In this document: piece by piece, positions 45,670 to 55,945 of the stretch
Layout of the letters: each line of letters opens with the position of its first letter
How positions within the stretch are numbered: the stretch's first letter is position 1
DNA from: an uncultured Candidatus Melainabacteria bacterium
Lineage (GTDB): Bacteria; Cyanobacteriota; Vampirovibrionia; Gastranaerophilales; Gastranaerophilaceae
Assembly: GCA_947361615.1 (NCBI GenBank)
Contig: CANAJP010000001.1
Coordinates: 1 to 64,000, forward strand
DNA length: 64,000 bases
Direction: 5' to 3'
Notes under the pieces: model-generated
The model's database searches: none
The model's input: the letters and a program-made list of their open reading frames with translations, nothing else
Told to the model about the DNA's origin: nothing
Made by a program: the position numbers and the translations under genes

Positions 45670-48600
45670 TTATTCCATTGAGAATATTTCTTTAATGTCG
45701 TCCATTGTGAGCGATTTGGTGATGTTTCTATCCACCGAAATTACGCTGTCAACAAGGTTTCGTTTGAACATTTTGAGTTTCTGAATTTTCTCTTCAACCG
45801 TATTTTTGGTTATAAGACGGTAGACGAAAACTTTTTTCGTTTGACCGATACGGTATGCACGGTCTGTCGCCTGATCTTCAACAGCAGGGTTCCACCACGG
45901 GTCGTAATGGATTACGTAGTCTGCGCCTGTAAGGTTCAAACCTGTACCGCCCGCTTTCAAGCTGACAAGGAATATCGGAATATGCGGATTGTTGTTGAAT
46001 TTTTCCACTGCGCCCTGACGGTCTTTTGTTTTACCCGTGAGGTATGAGTATGGAATTCCAACGCGGTCAAGCCAATCTTTGACAAGGTCAAGCATTTCGA
46101 CAAATTGGCTGAACAACAATACGCGGTGTTTTTCAGAGATAATTTCTTCAAGCATAACTTTGAGTTTTTCAAATTTGCCTGATTTAATAATGTTTTTGAC
46201 ATTGTCTTTGTCGTAAAGTCTCGGGTGACAGCAGATTTGACGCAAACGAAGCAATGCAGAGAAGATAGAAAGTCTGCTTTTTTCGAGTCCGTTTTGTTCG
46301 ATAGATTTGAAAAGTTCTTCTTTTGTGCTGTCCAGAACCTGTAAGTAAAAATCCCTTTGTTCGTCTGTAAGTTCGCAGTATGCAATGTTTTCGACTTTAT
46401 CCGGCAAGTCTTTTGCAACATCGCGTTTCATACGACGGAGAATGAACGGATAAATTTGAAGCTTAAGACGTTTCTCAACGATTTTATCAGCGCGTTCCAT
46501 AATAGGGTTGACGTAACGGTAGTTGAATTCATGAACATCAAACAGGAAGCCCGGCATGAGGAAGTCAAATACTGACCAGAGTTCTTCAAGTTTGTTTTCG
46601 ATAGGAGTACCAGAAAGCGCAAGTTTGTGTGTTGCGTTGAGTTTTTTTACTGCCTGTGCGGTTTGAGAACCGGCGTTTTTAATATTTTGAGATTCATCGA
46701 GAACAACGTAGCGGAAATTGTATTCCTTAAGTTTTTCGATGTCGCGTCTAACGAGTGCGTAACTTGTGATTACTATGTCGTATTCAGGAATTTTTTTGAA
46801 TAAGCCTTTGCGCTCTGTACCGGAAATTTTCAGACATGAGAGTTCTGGCGCGAATTTTTGGATTTCAGATTCCCAGTTAAATACGACGGTTGTCGGGCAG
46901 ATAACAAGTGTCGGCATAGGGCCGTCAACATCTTTTGCCTTTTGAATAACTGTTAAGGCTTGAAGCGTTTTACCAAGACCCATATCGTCCGCGAGAATTC
47001 CGTTCAACCCGTATTTGTACATAAACCAGAGCCAGCCGAAACCTTTTTGCTGATATTCACGGAACTCGGCGTTGATAGATTTTGGAAGTTCTGTAGACTC
47101 GGCTGTTGAGAATGTGGACATTTGTGACCAGAATTCTTCAAACTCTTTGCTTAAAATTGTTTCGACGTGAAGGTTTTTAAGTTCGTTAATAAGTCCTGCG
47201 CGGTAAGTTTTTACGATGAATTTGTTTTCGTCGTTGCGGTAAACATCGAAAGAGTTGAACGCGCGCATAAGCCCGTAAATATCCTGTGCAGGGTACTCAA
47301 CAAATCCTAAACTTCTGATACGGCTGTATTTTTCGCCGCCTTGAATAGTTTCGTAAATTTCGTCAAAACTAACAATTTCATCGCCTGCGCGTCCGTAGAG
47401 ATAAATTTCAAAAGAATCTTTTGTTTCCTGACTGAAATCAATATCTGCGCAGAGTTTGAACGGATTATCAAGAATTTTGAAGAAATTCATATCGTCTTTT
47501 TCAACGAACTTCCAACCCTCTCCGGCCTGCTGAATATGATAGTTGTAGAAATCGATGGCGTTTTCTTTTTCAAGCGCGAGGTTGTTTGTCTGCATTGGAA
47601 CAAAACGGCACGCAAGAAGCATATTGTAAGCATCCTGTTCGTGTTTAACGTTACGTTTAACCCAGTAAACTAAATCTTCGTTAGGTTTTTTAACGGTGAC
47701 GTACGGAAGTTTTTCGCCTGTTAATTTTGAATAAGGAACCTTAACGCCGTCGTATTCAAATTCTAAAGAGGCTTTGAGTGACTGGTCGTAATCTATACCG
47801 AGTGTTACCACGTTAAGCGGAGGACGTTCTTCAAGCATTAACTTGGAGATATTTTCAGCGATTTCGACTTTCATAATCTCCTGAATTTCAGGCAGGTCTT
47901 CGTGAATAAATTTCCCACCCTCAGCGTCTTTGAGTTCGGTAAATGATGATTTAAGAATGTTTGTCGGAAGCGACTGCATTGCAATGTTTGTCGGGAAAAT
48001 TATGTTTTTATAACGTCCCCATTTGAGGTGTTTTGAGAAGTAGCGAACTTCTTCAAACGGATAAATTTCATCTTTATCAGGTCTGTGCCATTCAAGGGCA
48101 AGAAGTAATGAACCGCTCTGGCCTGAGTTTACAGTGAGTTGTAATTCCCATTCATCGTCAACGAACTTCAACCGTTCTTTTGTTTTTTCGTCCAGAACCT
48201 CGTCAGCTTTTGCAAGCAGCGCAAACATAGGGCCGAATTTAGTAATCGGAATATCGTACCATCCTGCTTTTTTGTCCTGACGGGCGATGGTTAAAAGTTG
48301 TTGAAAAATTGCGATTTCGACTTTTTGTGTGTTGTTGACTTCAAAATCAGGGTTTTGACGTTGTGCTTCAATCAGCGCACGCAGAATACTTTCAATTTGG
48401 CGTACGATTTTGCCGTTTTCACGAGAACGAACAAGGATAGAGAAGAAGTTAACTTTTCTTTTTGAGTTGAAGTGAAAAATATAACTTCCTGTTGGTTCTT
48501 CTGTTAAAGCTGTGTTTTCATCAGGGTAATCGGTTTCTATGCCGTATTTAGTTTCTAACCAGTCTTCATAAGCGTGATCGTTAATGGCTTTAATGGCAAC

Positions 48601-48849
48601 GGCAACAGCGTGTTTGCACCATTCGTCTTTAAGCGGACAGTTGCAACGTGCTTCGACTTTATTTTTTTTGAAAATGAGGTCAGTGTTGTAGGACGCCTGA
48701 AAGTTTCCTTTAACTTTGCCCATATAGAAGTTTTTTTCTGGATATGATTCAAGCACCATATCTTTAGTGTAAAGCTCATAACCTCTGCGCCAGGCGCCAG
48801 CTCCGGCCTTTTCTTTTACAAGTTTAAAATTAAATTCTTCAGTCGCCAT
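45670..48849 (-). CDS. SNF2-family helicase with N-terminal SWIM zinc finger
   Basis: CNCPLKDEWCKHAVAVA; GILADDMGLGKTLQAL; DESQNIKN; ATDRAYRIGQTKKVFVYRL. Confidence 0.95.
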   Translation of the reverse strand: MATEEFNFKLVKEKAGAGAWRRGYELYTKDMVLESYPEKNFYMGKVKGNFQASYNTDLIFKKNKVEARCNCPLKDEWCKHAVAVAIKAINDHAYEDWLETKYGIETDYPDENTALTEEPTGSYIFHFNSKRKVNFFSILVRSRENGKIVRQIESILRALIEAQRQNPDFEVNNTQKVEIAIFQQLLTIARQDKKAGWYDIPITKFGPMFALLAKADEVLDEKTKERLKFVDDEWELQLTVNSGQSGSLLLALEWHRPDKDEIYPFEEVRYFSKHLKWGRYKNIIFPTNIAMQSLPTNILKSSFTELKDAEGGKFIHEDLPEIQEIMKVEIAENISKLMLEERPPLNVVTLGIDYDQSLKASLEFEYDGVKVPYSKLTGEKLPYVTVKKPNEDLVYWVKRNVKHEQDAYNMLLACRFVPMQTNNLALEKENAIDFYNYHIQQAGEGWKFVEKDDMNFFKILDNPFKLCADIDFSQETKDSFEIYLYGRAGDEIVSFDEIYETIQGGEKYSRIRSLGFVEYPAQDIYGLMRAFNSFDVYRNDENKFIVKTYRAGLINELKNLHVETILSKEFEEFWSQMSTFSTAESTELPKSINAEFREYQQKGFGWLWFMYKYGLNGILADDMGLGKTLQALTVIQKAKDVDGPMPTLVICPTTVVFNWESEIQKFAPELSCLKISGTERKGLFKKIPEYDIVITSYALVRRDIEKLKEYNFRYVVLDESQNIKNAGSQTAQAVKKLNATHKLALSGTPIENKLEELWSVFDFLMPGFLFDVHEFNYRYVNPIMERADKIVEKRLKLQIYPFILRRMKRDVAKDLPDKVENIAYCELTDEQRDFYLQVLDSTKEELFKSIEQNGLEKSRLSIFSALLRLRQICCHPRLYDKDNVKNIIKSGKFEKLKVMLEEIISEKHRVLLFSQFVEMLDLVKDWLDRVGIPYSYLTGKTKDRQGAVEKFNNNPHIPIFLVSLKAGGTGLNLTGADYVIHYDPWWNPAVEDQATDRAYRIGQTKKVFVYRLITKNTVEEKIQKLKMFKRNLVDSVISVDRNITKSLTMDDIKEIFSME

Positions 48850-48956
48850 ATCTTCCCTTGCTCCGGGGTAATCTGCTTATATAGATAAATCTATAATCTC
48901 GGAGTTACCATTATTATTGCATAAGTAGTAAAAAAAAGCAAGTAGGTTAAATAAGC

Positions 48957-49178
48957 TTACTTGAGCATATATCTTTGGGCTGTGTCTATCTGGTTGTATA
49001 GCCCGCGACTTTTTTCTAATAAAAGCTCAGTCATTAGCGTTAAACCTAAGAATTTTTCGTTTTTATTTTCATTGTGTTCACAGTAATCTCTAAGTATTTT
49101 TAATATGAATTCAATTTCGCTGCACGTTTCCATTGCGTTATCTGTTTCTTGTAAAAATTCACGTTGTTGCTGTTTCAT
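48957..49178 (-). CDS. small helical hypothetical protein
   Basis: ORF with GGGAGAA RBS upstream. Confidence 0.5.
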   Translation of the reverse strand: MKQQQREFLQETDNAMETCSEIEFILKILRDYCEHNENKNEKFLGLTLMTELLLEKSRGLYNQIDTAQRYMLK

Positions 49179-49267
49179 AAATTCTCCCTTTATTTTCTTA
49201 AGTGCGCTTATGATAAACTTAAGTATATATGCTGATTATTTTTTTGCAAGTATTATATAATTACAAT

Positions 49268-49480
49268 ATGGATGAAAAAGAATTAAAGAAAATAATATCA
49301 ACAAATATTCGTATGCAGAGAGCTAAAAAAGACATTACTCAAGAACATTTGGCGGACTTGATAAACCTTAGTGCAACACAGATTGGAGCATTAGAACGTG
49401 GCGTATCTATGCCTAAAATTATTACCCTTATGAAGCTTGCCGATGTCTTTGGCGTTACAGTCGACGATTTATTGCACTAA
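49268..49480 (+). CDS. XRE-family HTH regulator
   Basis: IRMQRAKKDITQEHLADLINLSATQIGALERGVSMPKI. Confidence 0.85.
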   Translation: MDEKELKKIISTNIRMQRAKKDITQEHLADLINLSATQIGALERGVSMPKIITLMKLADVFGVTVDDLLH

Positions 49481-49493
49481 GTTTTTCCACTCC

Positions 49494-49581
49494 TGTCATC
49501 CCGAACTTGTTTCGGGATCTGGCCAACGAATACCGATAGCTTGCAACGCGGGATAGATGCTGAAACAAGTTCAGCATGACA
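49494..49581. repeat. short palindromic TIR element (88 bp)
   Basis: TGTCATCCCGAACTTGTTTCGGGATCT ... AGATGCTGAAACAAGTTCAGCATGACA. Confidence 0.75.
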
Positions 49582-49587
49582 GAAAGG

Positions 49588-50679
49588 TTAATTTATCTGT
49601 CCGTTTTCTATGTTGTAGATTTTGACGTCTTGGAGAAATTCTTCCTCAAAGTGCAGGGTGTCCACTGAGGTTATTATCGTTTGAACTCCCGATTTTATCG
49701 ATTTTAACAGAAAATTCTGGCGGATGTCGTCAAGTTCCGCTAGTACATCATCCAACAGCAAAACAGGGTTTTCGCCGGTTTTGTCAGTTATTATTTCAAG
49801 TTCTGAAAGTTTGAGCGCCAGAACAACTGTTCGCTGCTGGCCCTGTGAGGCAAATTTTGTCGCTTCGCTTTCATTAATATAGAATAAAATATCGTCACGC
49901 TGTGGCCCCACGCAAGATTGACCGCGGCGGATTTCCTCGCTCATTCGCTCTTCAAGCGACGCCGCAAAAAGCTGAGAAATAGTTTCTACATCCTCTTCGC
50001 CGTTTAAAAAAGAGCAATCGTATTTGATTTTAAGTTCTTCGCTTTCGCTGATGATTTTGTGTTTCTCCCGCGCAATGCGTTCGATTTCTTTTAGAAATTT
50101 AAGGCGTAAAAATATAATATTACTACCCGCAATCGCCATTTGTTCGTTATAAACACGCAATAGGGTTTCGTCAATATAGTCGCTTTTCAGCAAATTGTTT
50201 TTTTGAATACGAATTTTGTCGTATTTTGAAAGCCTTTCGTCATACGCGGGATATACCTGTGAGATTGCTCTATCCAGCCATTCGCGTCTGTCTGACGGGT
50301 TTCCGCGAAGTAATAGCAAATCAGGTGTTGCAAAAAGTACCGTCCGCAGAACCGATTTGAAATTCTTAGGTGTCGTTTTAAGTGTGTTTACCCTTAATTC
50401 ACGTGTTTTTTCACGGTTGTAAAAATATGCGAGTTCGATGTCTGTGTCTGCTTTTAATATATCGGAGTGAATTTCGACGCTTTCAGCGTTAAAATTTATC
50501 AGTTCCTGATTATTTGAAGTTCTTGGACTTTTTAAGGTTGACAGGAAATAGACGCTTTCAAGAATATTAGTTTTTCCCTGCGCGTTTTTTCCGATAATCA
50601 AAATCTTATCAAACCCTAAATCCAACGAGATTGATTTGCAGTTTCTATAGTTTTTTAATGTTAAATTTTTTAATCTCAC
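49588..50679 (-). CDS. recF: DNA replication/repair protein RecF
   Basis: LTLKNYRNCKSISLDLGFDKILIIGKNAQGKTNILESVYFLS; FASQGQQRTVVLALKL; LLLDDVLAELD. Confidence 0.95.
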   Translation of the reverse strand: MRLKNLTLKNYRNCKSISLDLGFDKILIIGKNAQGKTNILESVYFLSTLKSPRTSNNQELINFNAESVEIHSDILKADTDIELAYFYNREKTRELRVNTLKTTPKNFKSVLRTVLFATPDLLLLRGNPSDRREWLDRAISQVYPAYDERLSKYDKIRIQKNNLLKSDYIDETLLRVYNEQMAIAGSNIIFLRLKFLKEIERIAREKHKIISESEELKIKYDCSFLNGEEDVETISQLFAASLEERMSEEIRRGQSCVGPQRDDILFYINESEATKFASQGQQRTVVLALKLSELEIITDKTGENPVLLLDDVLAELDDIRQNFLLKSIKSGVQTIITSVDTLHFEEEFLQDVKIYNIENGQIN

Positions 50680-50772
50680 AAAAAAATTATACTCTAAATA
50701 TATGATTTATTGAATATGCCTTGTAGAAACCGCAATTTTTTTATATAATTTATTATAAGCGAGGAAAAGTAT

Positions 50773-51018
50773 ATGTTACCTGTTATTACAGAAGAGATAT
50801 CAGCAGAAATTTTTACGGAAGTGTTCAAAGATGTGCCTGTCTGGCGCAAAAAGATGATTCACTACTTGAAAGAAGAAAATCCCGAGATTAATACTGCTAT
50901 TATTGAAGCGGCTAATAAAACAGATTTAGATCCGAAAGCAGTCGCGCTCGGTGCTTATATGACATATCTTCTCATTGAGAGAGCTACAAAAGAACAAGAT
51001 ATATTTTCAGAAGACTAG
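50773..51018 (+). CDS. small hypothetical protein upstream of pilT
   Basis: ORF, GAGGAAAAG RBS. Confidence 0.55.
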   Translation: MLPVITEEISAEIFTEVFKDVPVWRKKMIHYLKEENPEINTAIIEAANKTDLDPKAVALGAYMTYLLIERATKEQDIFSED

Positions 51019-51031
51019 AGGATAGGATAAG

Positions 51032-52111
51032 ATGATTATAGAAGATTTATTAGAGCAGCTTGTAAAAGAGGGAGGCAGTGACCTTCACGTATCCAGTAAT
51101 TTGGCACCCGTTATTCGTGTTGACGGTAAGCTTAAACGTATTGATGTTCCGCCTCTCAGTCCTCAGGATGTGGAAGCTTTATTATTCCCTATGCTTTCTA
51201 ATGAGCAACGCAGAAGACTTGAACAGGACTGGGAACTCGACTTTTCTTACGGTATAGAGGGTTTAAGCCGTTTCAGGGTTAACTTCTATAAAGATAAAGG
51301 CAATTACGCAGCTGCTTTCCGTACTATTACATCTACAGTACCAAACTTTGAACAGCTCGGACTTCCGGAAGTTGTTAGAAGAACTGCTAACGCTCCTAGA
51401 GGTTTGGTTCTTGTTACAGGCCCTACAGGTTCCGGTAAATCTACAACGCTTGCAGCGATGATTGACCACATTAACCAGACTAAAGCAGAACACATTCTGA
51501 CAATCGAAGACCCTATCGAGTTTGTGCATCCGTCTAAGAAAAGTGTTGTTCACCAGCGCGAATTGGGCATGGACACACGTTCATTTGCAAACGCTCTTAA
51601 ATCCGCTCTTCGTGAAGACCCTGATATCATTCTGGTAGGTGAGATGCGTGACTTTGAAACTATTTCTCTGGCGCTTACTGCCGCTGAAACAGGTCACTTA
51701 GTATTCGGAACACTTCACACCTCGTCTGCTTCACAAACAGTTGACCGTATTATCGACGTTTTCCCTGAGGGGCAACAACAACAAATTCGTGTTCAGATTG
51801 CAAACTCACTCGTTGCAATTTTTGCGCAAACATTGTTACCTAAAACTCTTCCGGACGGAACGAAAAAAGGTCGTGTAATGGCGCAGGAAATTCTTGTTAC
51901 TAACGGCGCGATTGCTAACCTTATCCGTGAAGGTAAATCTGCTCAGCTTTACTCATCTATTCAGATGGGTCAGGGTCAGGGTATGCAAACGCTAGAAGCT
52001 TCACTTGCAAGCCTGTGTCTTCAAGGACTTGTCAGTGTGGAAGACGCACTTGCTAAAACTTCAAGACCTGAAGAGCTTAAACGTCTTTTGAAAGAAGCTA
52101 AAGAAAGATAA
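51032..52111 (+). CDS. pilT: type IV pilus twitching motility ATPase
   Basis: GGSDLHVSSNLAPVIRVDG; GPTGSGKSTTLAAMIDHIN; ALREDPDIILVGEMRD; ETGHLVFGTLHTSSA. Confidence 0.95.
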   Translation: MIIEDLLEQLVKEGGSDLHVSSNLAPVIRVDGKLKRIDVPPLSPQDVEALLFPMLSNEQRRRLEQDWELDFSYGIEGLSRFRVNFYKDKGNYAAAFRTITSTVPNFEQLGLPEVVRRTANAPRGLVLVTGPTGSGKSTTLAAMIDHINQTKAEHILTIEDPIEFVHPSKKSVVHQRELGMDTRSFANALKSALREDPDIILVGEMRDFETISLALTAAETGHLVFGTLHTSSASQTVDRIIDVFPEGQQQQIRVQIANSLVAIFAQTLLPKTLPDGTKKGRVMAQEILVTNGAIANLIREGKSAQLYSSIQMGQGQGMQTLEASLASLCLQGLVSVEDALAKTSRPEELKRLLKEAKER

Positions 52112-52113
52112 TA

Positions 52114-53085
52114 ATGAAATTAGCACAAGTCTTTGAAGATGGAATAAGGGTAAAAGAAGTCCCTAATATTGCGCTTGATGGTCGCAAGGGAGCGATTGTA
52201 AAAGTCCTTGGATGCGGCTTGTGTGGTAGTGATATTATAAAATTTGACCATAAAACAGTTCCATTTGGGACTGTTCTAGGTCATGAAGTTGTTGCGCAAA
52301 TTCTGGAAATTGATTCCGCAACTGATTTTAAATCAGGCGATGTCATAGTTACAACCCACCATATTCCTTGCGGGAAATGTGATTATTGCAAAAATGGAAA
52401 TGTTTCTATGTGCAGGCATTTTAAAGAAACAAATATTTACCCCGGGGGATTTAGCGAATTAGTTTTTCTTTCAGAAGAACATCTACAAAATGTTGCATAC
52501 CTTAAGCCTGAAAACTTGACTGTAGAGGAAGCTTCATTTTATGAGCCGCTTTCCTGCTGTGTTAGAGCTGTCAGAAGAGCGCAACTTCTCACCTCAAGCG
52601 AAGTTCTTGTTTTAGGTCTCGGGTCAATCGGGATTTTGATGGCGCAGGCTTTGAACGCTGCCGGCATGAAAGTTTTAGGCTGCGATTTGCTTGATGAACG
52701 CGTAGAAATTTTGAAAAATTTTGGAATAGACGCTGTGAAAAGTGTTCCTGTAAATTTTCGTCCGAACGCTGTGTTTTTGACTGCGGGGGCCGATAAAACA
52801 GTTGAAATTGCCATAAAAATAGTGCGTGACGGTGGAAAAATTATAGTTTTTTCAAGCACTCCGAATAGTTTTCCGTTCGCTAATAATGAAATTTATTACC
52901 GCGAATTAACTGTTATGGGAAGTTATTCACCTGATTTGTGTGATATGCGTCAATCTTTAAATCTTTTGCAATCAGGCAGGGTGAAAGTCAAAGGCCTTTC
53001 AACAGTTTACCCGTTAGAGAAAGTTGAACAGGCAATTCAAGACACAAAAAACGCAAAAATCATTAAGGCTCTTATTAAAGTTTAA
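52114..53085 (+). CDS. zinc-dependent MDR-family alcohol/sugar dehydrogenase
   Basis: GCGLCGSDIIKFDHK; GHEVVAQILEI; CGKCDYCKNGNVSMC; VLVLGLGSIGILMAQA. Confidence 0.92.
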   Translation: MKLAQVFEDGIRVKEVPNIALDGRKGAIVKVLGCGLCGSDIIKFDHKTVPFGTVLGHEVVAQILEIDSATDFKSGDVIVTTHHIPCGKCDYCKNGNVSMCRHFKETNIYPGGFSELVFLSEEHLQNVAYLKPENLTVEEASFYEPLSCCVRAVRRAQLLTSSEVLVLGLGSIGILMAQALNAAGMKVLGCDLLDERVEILKNFGIDAVKSVPVNFRPNAVFLTAGADKTVEIAIKIVRDGGKIIVFSSTPNSFPFANNEIYYRELTVMGSYSPDLCDMRQSLNLLQSGRVKVKGLSTVYPLEKVEQAIQDTKNAKIIKALIKV

Positions 53086-53863
53086 CCAGTTCGGGCAACT
53101 CTTTTAGTTCGCAGAAAAGCTTTGATGCGTCTTTAAAGTTTTGAGGGTTTGAGGAAACATAAAAATGTTCACTGCCTGTGCCGTTTGGATTGGACGCCAA
53201 ATCATCTTTTATAAACTGCGCAAAGTATTTTGACGGGTCGATTAAATCCTTTTCAGGATAGAATTGTTTCAAAATTTCTGTCAAATAAGGGTAATGTGTG
53301 CAGCCTAGGATTATTTTTTCCGGCATGTGCGGAAGCATTTCATTTACCCTTTCTTTTATTTGCAAAAGGCTTTGAGGTTGGTTAAGTCTGTTTTCTTCTA
53401 CAATCCGAACCCATGCCGGACACGCAATTTCTGTTATTTTAATTGAGGGGTTAAGTTTGTTGATTTCACGCGCGTAAGCGTGAGAATTTATTGTCGCAGG
53501 TGTTGCAAAAACCCCGAGACGCTCAACAGGAAGTTTCGACATAACTTTTGCGACTGATTGGATTATTGGATAAATCTTAAAGTCGTAATCGTTTTTAAGG
53601 GTTTCGTAAGTCATAGCAGATGTCGTATTACACGCCATTACAACAGCTTTTACATGTTTTTCGGCAAAGAAATCAAAAATTTTTCTCGCGATATTGATTA
53701 ATTCTTCCTGTGTTTTTTCTCCGTAAGGCATGTTTATTGTGTCGCCATAGTATAAATAATCTTCGTTAGGAAGAAGTTTTTTAACTTCTTTATAAACAGT
53801 CAGCCCGCCGACACCGGAATCAAAGAACGCTATAGGAAAATCTCTTTTATCATTCTTGTCCAA
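53075..53863 (-). CDS. murI: glutamate racemase
   Basis: IAFFDSGVGGLTVYKEVKKLLPNEDYLYYGDTINMPYG; VVMACNTTSA; LGCTHYPYL. Confidence 0.95.
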   Translation of the reverse strand: MDKNDKRDFPIAFFDSGVGGLTVYKEVKKLLPNEDYLYYGDTINMPYGEKTQEELINIARKIFDFFAEKHVKAVVMACNTTSAMTYETLKNDYDFKIYPIIQSVAKVMSKLPVERLGVFATPATINSHAYAREINKLNPSIKITEIACPAWVRIVEENRLNQPQSLLQIKERVNEMLPHMPEKIILGCTHYPYLTEILKQFYPEKDLIDPSKYFAQFIKDDLASNPNGTGSEHFYVSSNPQNFKDASKLFCELKELPELVKL

Positions 53864-55700
53864 AATATTTCAATACTCCCTCAACAATAGCTTTAGCCGT
53901 TTCCTGTTTTCTCTTTTCTGTGATGAGAAGTTTGCGTTCCTCGTCATTTGAAATAAATCCGATTTCGCAAAGAATTGCAGGAATTTCTGTATGATTTATA
54001 ACATAAAATTTTGACTTAAACAAGCCCCTGTCGAAAGGTTTTAAGTTGCTTATCAATGATTCGTGAACAACCTGTGCAAGTCCCATACTTTCCTGATGGT
54101 AGTAGTGTGTTTCGATGCCCTCAATTTCAGGTTTGACGCTGGAATTTACGTGAATACTTACGAAAATTTCACCTTTATTTTGTGCGCTTATGTCCACGCG
54201 GTCTTGAAGTGAGATATAGTCGTCGGTGCTTCTGGTCATTATGACTTTGTGGCCGAGTTTAGTGAGTTCTTTTTGAACTTTTTTGGCTACGTCAAGCGTT
54301 ATTGTTTTTTCGTTGACATCGCCTCTGATTGCGCCGTAGTCTGTTCCGCCGTGGCCCGCGTCGATTATTATTGTTTTTGATGGGATTTTGCTTGTCGGAA
54401 TGTTGAAAAGTTGTTTTTTACTTCTGTTTGTTTCTTTGAGTACGACTTTTATGGATTTTCCGTCAGCGCCGAGGTAGGTGTTTACCTGCGAATCCTGTCT
54501 GAGCGGAATATAAATTCTTACACCTGCTCCTTTTTCGTTACAGATTAATTTGGCGTTCCAGAAGAACGAGCCGGCAAAGTTTGATTTGAATTCTTCTTCG
54601 TTGAAATTTATTGCGTTAAAAATTGTCACAACAAGAGCATTATTTTTGCGGTCAATACTGTGAACTATTGGCGCGTCAAAGTTTAGGGTCATTGATTGCG
54701 TAAGGTCATTGATTTCCTGTGCTTGATATTGAATTGTTTTGGCAAAGCTTTGTACAAGTTGCGCCATATCGTAAGTTTTCTGGTTAATGAACAAAACTGA
54801 TTGGTTGTCGGCCGCAAGTACAGGAACATAGTTTTCAACGTTTTCGGTGTAGATTACTGCGCGAACTTTGTTTATTGAGAATTGGCCGATAACGATTTTG
54901 TCAGTTTCGTTGATTTGATATTCGCGGTTTCTGACCTCAGGTGCGGAGAGTGAGTTCGGAAAATCATAGATTAATCGTGTCGGGTTTGTCAGAACCGTTG
55001 GTTTTTCAAATGTCATTTCACCGAAACCGCTTAAAAGTATAGAGTTTGGTCTTGCGGTTACGTTGTTCATATAGTATTTTGTGTTGAGTTTGAACCTTTT
55101 AAAATCCGGTTCATCCTTTTGCTGTGCGGGCGGTTGCGCCGGCGTAACGTTGAACGCGTTTTGGATTTCGTCTGCCATATTTACAGGTGACAAAGGTTCT
55201 GAGTAAACGACTTTGAGGTTTTCATAGAAGTCGCTTGAAGACGCGTGTTCGTCGCGGTAGATGTGTTGATAGTAATCGTTTTGAATATCATTACCGTTGA
55301 GGCGCATTATGATATTATTTTTTATACGGTAGAATTTTATGTCCTTAAAGATTTTGTCTTCTTTCGGATAGAAAACGACGCGGACAATGTTCGGGTTATT
55401 CTGAAACTGGCTGATTAAGATTCTGTCAAAGTTTCCGTTGCGAAAAACCCAGTCTTGTTTCGGAATTGTTAAGACTGTTGAATCAAGGTCAAAGTAGTAT
55501 CTCGTCGGGTTTTCAAGTTTTTTGAGATTAATATTTTCAGCAATATTTCCCTCAATAGAATCCTTAGCGCTAAGAACAACAATCGCGTTAGATAAATCGT
55601 AGTTAGCCGAAACAACCCTGAAATCTGCGCCAAAAGCGGTTTGGGCAACCATAAACAACATTATTAAAAAGAATTTTATAATAAGACGGAACTTTCCCAT
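53850..55700 (-). CDS. amiC: N-acetylmuramoyl-L-alanine amidase with AMIN-like domains
   Basis: KTIIIDAGHGGTDYGAIRGDVNEKTITLDVAKKV; ISLQDRVDISAQNKGEIFVSIHVNS; PAILCEIGFISN. Confidence 0.92.
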   Translation of the reverse strand: MGKFRLIIKFFLIMLFMVAQTAFGADFRVVSANYDLSNAIVVLSAKDSIEGNIAENINLKKLENPTRYYFDLDSTVLTIPKQDWVFRNGNFDRILISQFQNNPNIVRVVFYPKEDKIFKDIKFYRIKNNIIMRLNGNDIQNDYYQHIYRDEHASSSDFYENLKVVYSEPLSPVNMADEIQNAFNVTPAQPPAQQKDEPDFKRFKLNTKYYMNNVTARPNSILLSGFGEMTFEKPTVLTNPTRLIYDFPNSLSAPEVRNREYQINETDKIVIGQFSINKVRAVIYTENVENYVPVLAADNQSVLFINQKTYDMAQLVQSFAKTIQYQAQEINDLTQSMTLNFDAPIVHSIDRKNNALVVTIFNAINFNEEEFKSNFAGSFFWNAKLICNEKGAGVRIYIPLRQDSQVNTYLGADGKSIKVVLKETNRSKKQLFNIPTSKIPSKTIIIDAGHGGTDYGAIRGDVNEKTITLDVAKKVQKELTKLGHKVIMTRSTDDYISLQDRVDISAQNKGEIFVSIHVNSSVKPEIEGIETHYYHQESMGLAQVVHESLISNLKPFDRGLFKSKFYVINHTEIPAILCEIGFISNDEERKLLITEKRKQETAKAIVEGVLKYFGQE

Positions 55701-55945
55701 ACTAAGAATTATAAACCCGCGAAATCAAGTGAGCAAAAATGTAAAGATATATCAAAATTTACCCCTATACAAAACTAGGATTATATGATAATATGTTCTT
55801 ACATGTAGTAGATAATATTTTTTATAATATATGCAATGATAAATCAAACAAAATTTTAAATAGATTTGATAGAGAAACCTGATAGGTTACATGTGTCAGG
55901 CTTTGTATATCTTATTAAAAAATAAGAAAAAGGATAAGAACATTT

